Shown piece by piece: positions 1 to 9,213 of a stretch of 64,000 nucleotides of DNA. The notes under the pieces were generated by a model. The model did not search any database and had not been told where the DNA came from. It saw only the letters and a list, made by a program, of their open reading frames with translations. The stretch comes from Monarcha castaneiventris obscurior (Eukaryota; Chordata; Aves; Passeriformes; Monarchidae). Position numbers and translations under genes: made by a program. Positions within the stretch are counted from its first letter, which is position 1, and each line of letters begins with the position of its first letter. The stretch lies in assembly GCA_026261815.1 (NCBI GenBank), contig JAMPIT010000174.1, positions 5,270,001 through 5,334,000 on the forward strand. The letters run 5' to 3'.

Positions 1-16
1 ATTTAGCACTCCTAAG
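1..16 (+). CDS. 3' end of a penultimate coding exon (partial, unknown gene)
   Basis: The window opens inside what reads as a coding exon. Its last 16 bases end in AAG followed by a consensus donor, GTGAGT, at 17-22. Read in the phase required by the next exon, the bases are open and encode Leu-Ala-Leu-Leu, with the last two bases (AG) joining the first base of the next exon to give Arg. The exon is cut by the window edge, so its length and upstream protein are unknown. Evidence is the donor motif plus phase agreement with the terminal exon at 292-391. The sequence is short, so chance agreement is possible. Confidence 0.5.
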
Positions 17-291
17 GTGAGTTTTATAAATGCTGTATATTGTAAAAGATTGGCTCGTCTAAGTGCCTGTAGAACTTCTTGTGTAGACAAGGGGAGTAAA
101 AGAGGATACATGAAAGCATCCAGCCCTCTTTGCAGGGAGGATTGAATCAAAAATAAGGGTGTGGTTTCTGTAGTCAGGAGTAAGGAACTTTGTCCTACTG
201 CTTGAAATTAATGGATTATTAGAATTAATTTTTTAGAATTAAATATGTGGCACCCATTTATTTCCTGCTAATTGATTTCTATATTTTTCAG
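17..291 (+). other. Putative intron between the last two coding exons
   Basis: A 275-bp interval begins GTGAGT (17-22) and ends in a pyrimidine-rich run followed by CAG (289-291), the classic GT...AG boundary. A candidate branch-point sequence, TGCTAAT, lies at about 267-273, roughly 20 bases before the acceptor. The interior is AT-rich with stops in all frames. The size is ordinary for a short avian intron. Confidence 0.5.
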
Positions 292-391
292 GGTTCACTG
301 CCAGTTAATGAAACTGTTTGCAAGGGGAATTGAGGAAAACTGCAAAGATGAAGCTGCCTACAGCCAGGGTAGTGTTGAACAATTATTATAG
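292..391 (+). CDS. Terminal coding exon of an unrecognised protein gene
   Basis: The exon follows a T-rich tract and CAG acceptor at 281-291. Its first base completes the Arg codon begun at 15-16. It then encodes 32 residues before TAG at 389-391. The C-terminal peptide begins VHCQLMKLFARGI and ends QGSVEQLL. The composition is balanced and amphipathic (Leu, Met, Lys, Glu rich), unlike the low-complexity translations typical of this region, and suggests a helical C-terminus. The joint reading across the splice gives ...LALLRVHCQLMKLF. I do not recognise the family and assign no function. The gene lies mainly upstream of the window and runs left to right. A database protein search with the joined C-terminal peptide would settle identity. 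Confidence 0.6.
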
Positions 392-420
392 ACATTGTTC
401 CTCCAATGGGGAGAAGAAAA

Positions 421-426
421 AATAAA
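421..426 (+). terminator. Proximal AATAAA poly(A) signal candidate
   Basis: A canonical AATAAA hexamer lies 30 bases downstream of the stop codon at 389-391. A GT/T-rich stretch with a long T run follows near 490-500, plausible as a downstream element though somewhat far. If used, the 3' UTR would be only about 50-60 bases long, so the more distal signals at 982 and 2472 may be the main ones. Confidence 0.3.
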
Positions 427-930
427 AGCTCAAGGAAATTGAGTAAATATGCATTTTAGTCAAATTGACAAATATTTTAAACTTTTAGATTTTTTTTTTT
501 ATGTCTTCAGTATAATTTTAGACATCTTAGTGCATTGTGTCGTTTTTTTAAAAAAACATTGTAATCATTAAAATATATCTTGGAGCAATGTAATCTGTTA
601 TGTTAGAAAAGAGAGGATTGGCCTATATCTATGTATTCATGATGACTGATAAATTCTCTGTGCTTTTCTAGAGAGCAAATTTTGTAGTTGTGTTGCAATA
701 ATATCTAAATGTTATGAAACATTGGACTTCCCACTGGCACCAAGACAAGACATTTTCAGTGTCTGAGAAGATGTTTTCTGCTGGGAGTGTTACATAGTTG
801 CATGTGGCTTAAATGCTGGATGACGGTGTTGTCATTCGCATTTTTTTTTTTTTAATTCAAATCTTTCATTTTGTAATTCTGACAATACCTTGCAACTTAT
901 CAATGCAATTCAAACACACATTCCTGGCTT

Positions 931-964
931 TAAGTAGTAATAATAATGATAATAATAGTAATAG
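931..964. repeat. Imperfect (TAA)n microsatellite
   Basis: This is an imperfect array of TAA/TAG/TGA-type trinucleotides within the putative 3' UTR. Its length is modest and interruptions suggest an old locus. Confidence 0.7.
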
Positions 965-2480
965 TGTACAAATATTTGAGAAATAAAAGCACAACTATAT
1001 ACAGGTCACACCTCATCCTATATATTCTGTCTTTGAAGGCTTCCTTGCATCATGCTTTTTGGGATTATAAAAGGTTTTATGACTGTTTGAATGATACCAA
1101 ATACCACACAGTGCAACTGCAAAGTCTTGCAAGCAAATTGCAGGAATACTTGTATAATATCAAGAAGGCACAAGACAAGGGAAAATATTAACAAATTCTC
1201 AAACACCAGCAAGTTTTAATTTTTTTTTAAACATCTAATATTAACATATTAAAAGCTTCCCTCTTCAGTACACAGTTCTTTGGACATTTTACTCCATATG
1301 GTAAAATGTCTTTGTGAAATAAGATCTTGAAATGTTAAGTTTGGAAATATGATTTGATGATTGGAAGTCCTTAAAATAATTTAACTAAATATGAAACAAA
1401 ATAATTTGTTTTGTGAAGCCAAGGGAAGAAACTGGCATCTGACAAATCATGAAGTCACTGTGCTGATTTGTTTTTATAACAAAAAACATTAGACTGTCAT
1501 ATAGAGCTATGGAGTGGTTATTTAAGTTGTGTATAGTTACGTGTATTGTGGCACATACATGTTTTGTGTCCAGGGTTGGGGCTAAATTTTACTCTTCTTG
1601 TACAGACCTATTCCTGTTTGAGGACAGAACTTAGCCCCAGTTCTATTTTATCTTTTTTTTTAAGTGTTCTTTTAAGTTTAATGTTCTCTTTAAAACTTAC
1701 TGTGTCTGAGGGTTTTTTTTGCATCCAAACAACTGATGATTCTGTATTAATGTGTATTTATTGGTACTTCTGTCATCCAGCTTTGTGTTAGTTTCATGTC
1801 TCTCATATTTTGGTCAATGTAAGCCATGGTGATGGATCATTTCATTACTGAAGCACTTGAATATTGTTATAAATGGCAGGTTATTTTTTTCTATTGAAGT
1901 TATTTGCATTCCAGTTTTGTGTATTATCAAAATTGTGTGCTATATCTCTGTTAGAAAGTATTATTCATATTGCTCTATGTGACAAAAAGCACTTGCAAAT
2001 TATATTTGCCTCAAGTACAATCGTATGAAGTTTAGAATCTTTATTTTGTTATATAGCATTTCAGGAAAATACTTGAATACTTTTCCAAAACTACTGCTCT
2101 TTGCTTTCCTTATTAATACAATGAGTTGAAATGTTGATTCATCCAATGTTTTTCTGACACTTGTAACACAGGTGTTACATATACTGTATTTTTAAAGCCA
2201 TGTTTAATAAGTGAAATAGTACTTTTAAACTAACATCCCATTGAAAATGTAATTATGCAGTTCTAAAAATGTGAATATTTTTTGGAAGTGTCATTTGTTA
2301 AAAAATATCTGTGGTTATTGTGGTTAATCCATGAACATTGTGAGAGTACCCAGACTTCCAAACTACAGTAATTCTTGTGCAGGAGGTAATGGTGCACACT
2401 CAGCTTACCAACAGTGGGGGAGTTGGAGGTGTTGCAGCTATACAGAGCACATTCTCATCAATGAGAACTGGAATAAATAC

Positions 2481-3564
2481 TAACCAGCTCTTTCCATTTG
2501 TTTACTAGCAAGTCATGAGACCCCTACTTGAAAAATGGAGACTTAATCTCATAGTGAATGTGTATTGAAATGCTCTGAATATTTGAGTACCTGCAACTGA
2601 CTGCTTGGTGATTCCAAAGAAAGCCACAGTGAAGGTCTCCTTTTGAGAAAAAGCCACCAGAAAAGGATGAAAGAACATTGTATAGAATGGTAAAGAAGTG
2701 TGAAGTAAATAATAAAGGTATTGCAACATAATAAAATTAAAAGATCTTAGGTAATAGAAAAGCTGCATAGTTGCATTTGAGTAATTCTATTTGTAGCATA
2801 TTAAACTAGCAAAGCACCATATGTGAGTTGTGTGACATGTCCAGTTTGTTTCTAAGAGAGCTGTGTAAGTAATGTCTGCTTACATTTTAATTCTAGGGAT
2901 TTTTTTTCTCCGAATGTAATCTTAGTATGGAAATTATGTATAGGAAAACCAACTGATTTTTCCCAATCTTGCTGGCTTCAAGATTAGAAAATGAGTTCTG
3001 TTTTATGACCCTGGGGCATTTCATTAAAAAAATAAAACTGCGTTGTACAACATTACGTTGATTTTCTTCTTTTCGCAACTTGATTTGAAAAAAAATCTCG
3101 CTTTGACAGAAATCCAGCAGTAGTGCTCTTAGTGTAACCACTGTGGGCAGATCAAACCAAGTGAAGCAATTCATAGTGAGGCTGACAACAGCTTCGTGGC
3201 AAGTGTGAGTGTGAACAAACACTGAGAGTGAAGGAAAACAGCTAGTGAAGCTGGACTTAGGCTAATACTAAGCAACTCTACCAGGGTAAACTAAATATGA
3301 AACTTACTATAATGCAGGTATTTAGAGTTATTATTATGGAAGTGAAAAGAAACTGCTGTTCTAAGCATGAAATATGTGTTATACTAAAAATAGTATAAAT
3401 TTGTTGGGGATCTAGATTTTTGTTGCAATAATTACTACAGATGAAGTACGTATTCTAATAAGTAAAACCTGTTCATTGTAGATAAACCATGGGCACAGGA
3501 GAATGTGTTTTTCAGCACTGTAGACACTTCTGCCTTTGAAATGTATTGTTTTTTTGTGGCAAGG
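2481..3564. other. Intergenic AT-rich DNA, no gene seen
   Basis: There is no supported exon or recognised repeat here. The minus-strand reading frames (for example 2505-2768 and 2893-3222) have no recognisable motif and arise from AT-rich sequence. A further AATAAA at 2711-2716 could mark a longer form of the upstream transcript. Confidence 0.5.
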
Positions 3565-4332
3565 TTTTTGTAGCTGGGGGCTGCAAGGGTGACTTCTGGA
3601 AGAAGACAACCCAGCCAGCTCCAAGATGGACCTGCCACCAGCCAAAGCTGAGCTCATGGGATGGCATTGCTAAGCACCTCCATGATAAATAAGAAAGGGT
3701 AAAAAGTGCTGTTCAACAGCTGTGAAAAGAGTGAGGGGAAAATAAACATCCTGCAGACACTTTAGGTCAGTGGAGAAGGGGGAGGAGGGTGCTGCAGGCA
3801 CCAGATGAGATTACCCTGCAGCCCATGGAGGACCCCACACTGGAGCAGGTGGATGTGCTGTGAGGAAAGCTGCAACCCATGGAGAGCCCATCTGGAGCAA
3901 GTTTCCTGGCAGGGGCTGCAGCCATGGAGAGGAGCACATACATGAGCAGATATTTTTGGCAGGAACTGTGGCCCATGGGGGACCCTTTATTCCTCAGGAA
4001 GGAGGAAGAAGTAGGAAAATGTTGAACCCACTAGATCCCCCATTTCTCCATCGCCCTGCACTGCTCAAGGCAGAGGGGATGAGCTGAAAGAGTCAGAAGT
4101 GAAACTGAGCATAGGAATGAGGCAGAGAGGGAGGAGAGGAGGTGATGAGTTTAGGTTTGAGTTTGGGTTTATTTCTGTCTTACTCTGGTATTAATTGGGA
4201 GTAAATTAAATTCATTTTCCCCAGGGACAAAAAAGTTTGTTTTGCCCCTGACTGTAATTGCTGAGGGGCCTCATGCAACCCATGACCCATGTGCTTTTCA
4301 TCATTCTTCACCCCATCCTGAGAAGGATGGTC
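3565..4332 (+). mobile_element. Endogenous retrovirus LTR, 5'-truncated, sense orientation
   Basis: The sequence follows the layout of a common avian ERV LTR. It has a part reading 'AAGATGGACCTGCCACCAGC' near 3622, then a repeated motif of the type 'CCCATGGAGGACCC...GGAGCAGGTGGA' (about 3820-3980), then a GA-rich stretch. After that comes 'GTAAATTAAATTCATTTTCC' near 4180 with 'GTTTTGCCCCTGACTGTAAT' just downstream, which corresponds to the poly(A)/U5 zone of this family. The 5' start of the LTR (TGTG...) is missing and the 3' end decays after about 4332. The usual AATAAATTAAATT signal is mutated to GTAAATTAAATT. No internal retroviral genes are present. The family assignment is from memory of the consensus and the edges are approximate. 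Confidence 0.75.
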
Positions 4333-4379
4333 TAAAATCAGAAATTTTTCCAAGCATGTGTCTTGCAGTTCAAGTATTA

Positions 4380-4962
4380 GAATAATAGAATCTTAGAACC
4401 ATTTAGGTTGTAAACGACCTTTAATATCATAAAGCCCAACCCTTAAACCAGCACTGCCAAGTCCACCACCAAGCCATGTCCCTAAGGGCTGCATCTACAG
4501 GTCTTTTAAATACTTCCAGGGACAGTGACTCAACCACTTCCCTGGGCAGCCTCTTCCAATGCTTGATAACCTTTCCACAAAAAACTTCTTCCTAATACTG
4601 AATCTAAACCTCCCCTGACACAACTTCATAGGAACTTAGAATGGAAGGGACTTTAAAGATCAGCTTGAGTCTGAAGCTTGTATTGGCCTCAACTTGAGGT
4701 CATTTCCTCTATTTCCTCTTGTTCTATTACTTTTGTACAGAAAAGGAGACCGACCCCCACCTGGCTACAAGCTCTTTTCAGGTAGTTGTAGAGTGTAATA
4801 AGGTCTCCCCTGAGCCTCCTTTTCTCCAGAATAGGCACACCCCTGGCTCCCTCAGCAGCTCCTCACCAGACTTGTGCTCCAGACGTGTCCCCTGCTCCAT
4901 TGCCATTCTCTGGACACAATCTCCTCTTCTAATGAGGGGCCCAGAACTGAACACAGAATTAA
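4380..4962 (-). mobile_element. CR1 LINE 3' fragment, antisense
   Basis: This is antisense CR1. It starts with the inverted CR1 tail (AATAGAATCTTAGAACC) and runs through 'CTGGGCAGCCTCTTCCAATG' (near 4541), the block around 'TTCTTCCTAATACTGAATCT', the 'TTTCCTCTTGTTCTATTACT' block (4710), 'AAGGTCTCCCCTGAGCCTCC' (4800) and 'GGGGCCCAGAACTGAACACA' (4936). These are the conserved landmarks of the avian CR1 3' region. The fragment is diverged and 5'-truncated, with no coding potential. It is interrupted by a short second CR1 piece at 4627-4695. Confidence 0.9.
4627..4695 (-). mobile_element. Very short CR1 tail inserted in an older CR1
   Basis: Inside the antisense CR1, the expected continuity '...ACAACTT|GAGGTCATTTCC...' is broken by about 69 bases. 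The inserted stretch begins CATAGGAACTTAGAATGG and continues AAGGGACTTTAAAGATCA, which is itself the inverted 3' end of a CR1. CAACTT occurs on both sides (4621-4626 and 4690-4695), consistent with a 6-bp target-site duplication. Most of the inserted unit is only about 60 bases of element sequence. Confidence 0.65.
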
Positions 4963-7900
4963 TTTCCCTAGAAGTCCTGCCTTAATCCCTATGAAGTAAA
5001 TGAGTAATAGGAGTTCATAATTTTTATTCTCATCAGTGACATTGCTCTCATTTCAACTTTTCAACAGGAGAGTTAAGTAATTCAGTGGATTCTAACTGGT
5101 ATTTAAGTTGCAGTAAATGAATAAGTTTGAATGAGTCCATAACAAAGCAACAGTCTTCCCAGACTTCTGTCTTAGCCACTTCTATGTACATGATGTACAT
5201 CTTGCAAAGGCTTATGCATGTTCTTAATTAATATATGACTAGTCCAATTAATTAGAAGGGGGTGGGGCATTCATTCTTCAGTCATGCCTTTCAAATACTC
5301 TGCATTGGGAGGATTAACAATTTTTTTATTCAATTTCCTACTGCTTAGAAATGATTAATAATATGTACGTACCAAAATTGCCAATGAGGTTGTCTTCAAA
5401 AAATGTTGTCTCCTTTGAGACTATTGTGTCTGAAAGGGTGATTTGCTCTTGTTGGTAGCTATTTCACCTAAGGTGCAATTTTCTGGCTTATTTCAGAGAA
5501 ATCCTGCAGCAATAGATAAAATTAATAGGTTTTTAATATTTTTTTCAATATTTCAATAGTGTAGGACAGAAAAAATGTAAAGGACAAATAATTATTCATA
5601 AAGGAAAAATATTGAAATGGTAACAGAAGTGGTGCAAATTAAAAATATCATGAAGACCAAATTCTGGAAAGAGAATGACTGCAAAAAAATATTATAAAGA
5701 AGAAAAATAAAAGAAGAAAGAAGAAAACAAAATACAGAATTTTTTTTTTCCCCATTTATTTTGCTGGAAAGCTTTGCCTGGATACGTGTTCTGTAACTGC
5801 ACATTAAAGCTAGCACTAAAGGTTTGAGCAGATTGCAGTAAGTTTGACTATTTACAACTGGTAGAGAGAATAAAAGCTTCATCACTGTTATGAAGACATA
5901 TTTCTAGAAAAACGCTGGGTCACCCTCTGTATTTCCACTCACAAACTTTACCATAACATCAGCATTGCCAGAAGAGCTTTTAAATGAGAATTGTAAAAGC
6001 AGCTTCATGGTTTCCTGTAGCAATGTGCAGCATTCTGAAATGTCTGTTCAATTTAATCTGCTGAGTATTTTTCATGTTAATATTTAGCAGCTGTATTTTA
6101 GGAAAGGGGAGATTGAACAAGAAGAAATGCTACGTTAGTGTTTCAGTACTGCTGAGGTCAAGGTGGCAACTCACCTCAGCTAAGGGTCTGTCCCATAGAC
6201 CTTGTAACATCAGGGGAAGTCCCCACAGAAAATGCTTCCCTACAGAAATACCTGAGTGGTTCCTAGAATGTGTTTGTGAAACCTGTTCTGAGCTTTCAGT
6301 GATGTATATTCTGTAAAGCAGATTAGCCATCAAAACAGATTTCTTAAATATTTTTAGTTAGAAACCCTTGGTCACTCACTTAGCTGAATCTCCCTTGCTG
6401 TATTTACATGTGGGCACAGAGAGCAGCTTGTTCCCTTTGGGTAATTCACTCCCTGGGCTATTCTGTTCCCTCTCCTGTTCTTTGCCTAAACAGTATTACT
6501 ATTCAGACAGATAAGGAAAAACCCCACAACATTCAAGTACCTATTGATAAGAAAAACTGCTTGAAGCTGATTTTTGTTTACCACCAAAGAAGGTTGCTCT
6601 AGAATGGGTAGCTGCATAAAGTCTTCAATCAAATCAGATACTGTTTAGTATCTAGACACCACGTTTTCATAGAATGCTGTCTAAAGCTCTGATGGATGCA
6701 TTTAAGGTAGATGTTTCCCCTCAGCAATACCTATCAGATAAACATCTACTCTGAGGATTACTGTGCCGGTAGATGCTGCCCTGCCCCAAGACCAAAAAAC
6801 AACCCAATAAGTAGTTCTCAGATGGCTGGAGCCTTCTATTTCCATTGTGTTTCACAGTGTTTGAATTTTCTATGGAAAACAGGAAAAACCTGAATACCTG
6901 GGTGTTGCTGTGTTTGTAATTTTCTAGTAAAGACTTTCAGAAAATCCTCAACACATTGGTAGTAGGGTTGGGAAAGAGTAAGCATCAGCATATTCTTTCA
7001 CCAGAACAGCAGATAGCACTGTCTGTTCTCCTCTGTGTGTAGGCAAAGCTTTGAGCCAGCAGAAGAATTTGTATTTTTTGCTGCATAAAAGATTTTACAG
7101 ACTCAGCAAAGGAAGGTGAGGTGGGGAAGAAGCATGAGGTTGCTGCTTCCTATGCTCAGGGAGTCCATCCTGAGGCTTTTGTGGTGGGAACACCAGGGAG
7201 TAATGGATGGACCAGTACAGAAAAGGGATGCAGTGAGCAAGAATATCCAAAGATCAGTGGCTGTGCAGACTCAGCAGACCAAACTCACCCACCCAGTAAA
7301 TAAAGCTTTGCACTGTACCTGTGTCAATTGCTCAGGTTTGGGACTGAAGGCCGTTGTTGTCTGCCCTGCCTTCATTTATCAGAGGAAATTTTCACATCCA
7401 TCAGGAAATGAGGTGGCCATTGTCTTTGAGTTGGGGCCTCAGATATTTTAAAAGAAGAGTGCATATTTTTGATGACTATGCAGTTGTTTTCTATACACGT
7501 TGAAATGTGTGCTGGGAAACCCAGGTCTGTACCAGGAGTGGGTGGGTATCTCCATGGCTGGGCAGCCAGGATGGGTGAGCAGGGGTGACCTGTGGCCCTC
7601 AGGAGCACCGATGTGGAGCATGCCTGGCAGAGGACCTTGGGTTAGGATGTGCATGGGATTGATGGCTCTGACACAAGCCACACTCTGCCTCTAGAATGCA
7701 GAAGTGACACTGGGAGCAACAACCAACAGGGAGCAGACAAAAGAGCTTGTACAAAGTAGAGGAGAGGGCAGAGATGGTGTTAAAAATGTCTGTAATGGAT
7801 TTAGTGACTGTGGACTGCTGTACAACAGAGTTGCAGGGGCTGAGCACAGCCAGCTCACTGAAAGCAATGAGGCCTGGAAACAAGTGCACTGGCAAGTCAG

Positions 7901-8180
7901 GTCTTCATCTGAAAATAAAGCACTTGTAGGTGGTTATGTTGTACTAAAAAGGTTGAAAGGTCCTGATGCAAGTCCCAGATCACTAAGACAGTATCCTGAT
8001 CTTGTGAATGGTGGCCTCCAGCAAGTTACTCATTCTCCATTCTTTAAATAATGGCTTGGGCAGCATGGCTTCTGAAATGCTCTGGGGTACAGCATGATGG
8101 CTTTTCTACCTACCCAAAGCTCTCTTCAAGCTCCTGTTTGGTCATTTGCCTTTCTCTCCTCACAGCCAACTAGGCCTTGA
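4963..8180. other. Intergenic DNA, no gene seen
   Basis: AT-rich sequence to about 7.0 kb is followed by a more GC-balanced stretch at 7.1-8.1 kb. The latter produces several overlapping frames on both strands (for example 7116-7451 and 7704-8051). None carries a recognisable domain, and opposite-strand frames are equally open. An A/GA-rich tract lies at about 5680-5745 on the plus strand. Confidence 0.5.
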
Positions 8181-8592
8181 GGGGAAGCCATATGAAGAAT
8201 GGCTGAGGTCGCTTGGTTTGTTCAGCTTGGGGAAGAGGAGACTGAGAGGAGACCTCATTGCAGTTACAACTTCCTCATGAGGGAAGACAAGGGACAGGCA
8301 CGGATCTCTTCTTGGTAGTGACTGAGGGAATGGCCTGAAGTTGTGTCAGGGGAGGTTTTTGTTGAATATTAGAAAGAGTTTTTCACCCAGAGGGTGGTTG
8401 GGCACTGGAACAGCTCCCCAGCAGCTCCCCAGCAGCGATCCCAGCACCAGCCTGGCAGAGCTCCAGAAGTGTTTGGACAATGCTCTTAGGCACAGGGGGT
8501 GACTCTTGGGGTGTCCTGTGCAAGGGCCAGGAGTTGGACTCGATGATCCTTCTGAGTCCCTTCCAACCCAGCATATTCTGTGATACTGTGAC
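8181..8592 (+). mobile_element. CR1 LINE 3' fragment, sense
   Basis: Landmarks of the CR1 3' end run in order. 'AGCCATATGAAGAATGGCTG' (8186) is followed by 'TTGTTCAGCTTGGGGAAGAG', then 'GAGACCTCATTGCAGTTACA'. Next come 'GGCCTGAAGTTGTGTCAGGG' (8332), the GGGTGGTTGGGCACTGGAAC segment (8392), 'AGTTGGACTCGATGATCCTT' (8532) and the terminal ATATTCTGTGATACTGTGAC. A small duplication, CAGCTCCCCAG twice in tandem, lies near 8411-8434. The element is a dead, 5'-truncated copy. The short minus-strand frame at 8383-8598 is its antisense shadow. Confidence 0.9.
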
Positions 8593-9070
8593 TATCAACC
8601 TGTTAAAAGCTCCTAATGAGCAGGAAGAACACTGACACTGAAAGGTTGCTGCATCATGACCTTTTATACAGGGCAGCAGGGCCTATGTAGTGCACAAGAA
8701 TTCAGGTGGAAGAGCACGGTCTTGTCATTTGGGTTTGTGTCACATGCCAGGTGGCATGGATGTGTCATGGAGAGGACTGGTGAGGTGAAGGATCCATCTT
8801 GAGTGACTGAAGAGCAGCCCTACTGCTGCTGCTCCTGTGGTACTGCATATTTTTGACTGTGACTATTTGGGAGCAATTTGACATGTTGAAATAATTGTGA
8901 CAAAGGTGTATTTATTTTCAAGGCCTCTTCATGCAGGTCCACTGGAAGACATGTTTGCATTCTTGGATGTAATCCGAGACTTGTAAATAACATCAAATAT
9001 TTTGCTGTAACCTCATTTTTCTCTGTTCAAGAACCTGTCAAGATCTTGTTTTTCCATCTTGGCTGACACT

Positions 9071-9090
9071 GCTGACACAGTGGTGTCAGC
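9071..9090. repeat. Inverted repeat, 8-bp arms (GCTGACAC/GTGTCAGC)
   Basis: GCTGACAC and GTGTCAGC are perfect reverse complements separated by AGTG, and the left arm is preceded by another GCTGACAC-like unit (GGCTGACACT). It could be a paired binding site or a small hairpin. Its function is unknown. Confidence 0.6.
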
Positions 9091-9197
9091 ACAGAGAAGG
9101 CTCGCTAGTCTGAGCAATGCTAAACATCTGCGAACAGCACAGTGCTCAGATGTCACTGGCTGGCCTGCCTTGGTGGAGACGTGTCAGGGGAAAAAAG

Positions 9198-9213
9198 CTC
9201 AGCACGTGCTGAG
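9198..9213. promoter_or_regulatory. 16-bp perfect palindrome centred on a CACGTG E-box
   Basis: CTCAGCACGTGCTGAG is identical to its own reverse complement and contains CACGTG, the E-box recognised by bHLH-ZIP and bHLH-PAS factors (MYC/MAX, USF, CLOCK/BMAL1 and BHLHE40 types). It sits about 110 bases after the inverted repeat at 9071-9090. Binding is not shown by sequence alone. Confidence 0.35.

Larger units (their letters stand above)
392..2480 (+). other. Probable 3' untranslated region of the gene ending at 391
   Basis: This stretch directly follows the TAG stop, is AT-rich, and has no interspersed repeat that I recognise, as is common for long avian 3' UTRs. AATAAA signals occur at 421-426 (only 30 bases after the stop), 982-987 and 2472-2477, with ATTAAA near 566 and 1248. 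This suggests alternative poly(A) sites. A run of TAA/TAG-type trinucleotides lies at 931-964. The end of the transcript is inferred. The signal at 2472 is a reasonable distal limit, and another AATAAA lies at 2711-2716. No open frame here looks like protein. Confidence 0.4.

Noticed and set aside
2677..2706. Sequence GAATGGTAAAGAAGTGTGAAG, loosely like the miR-1 family
   Set aside because: Several mismatches in and near the seed and no hairpin partner seen.
3767..4087. Frames on both strands within the LTR at 3565-4332
   Set aside because: They derive from the repeated CCCATGGAGGACCC-type LTR units, not from a gene.
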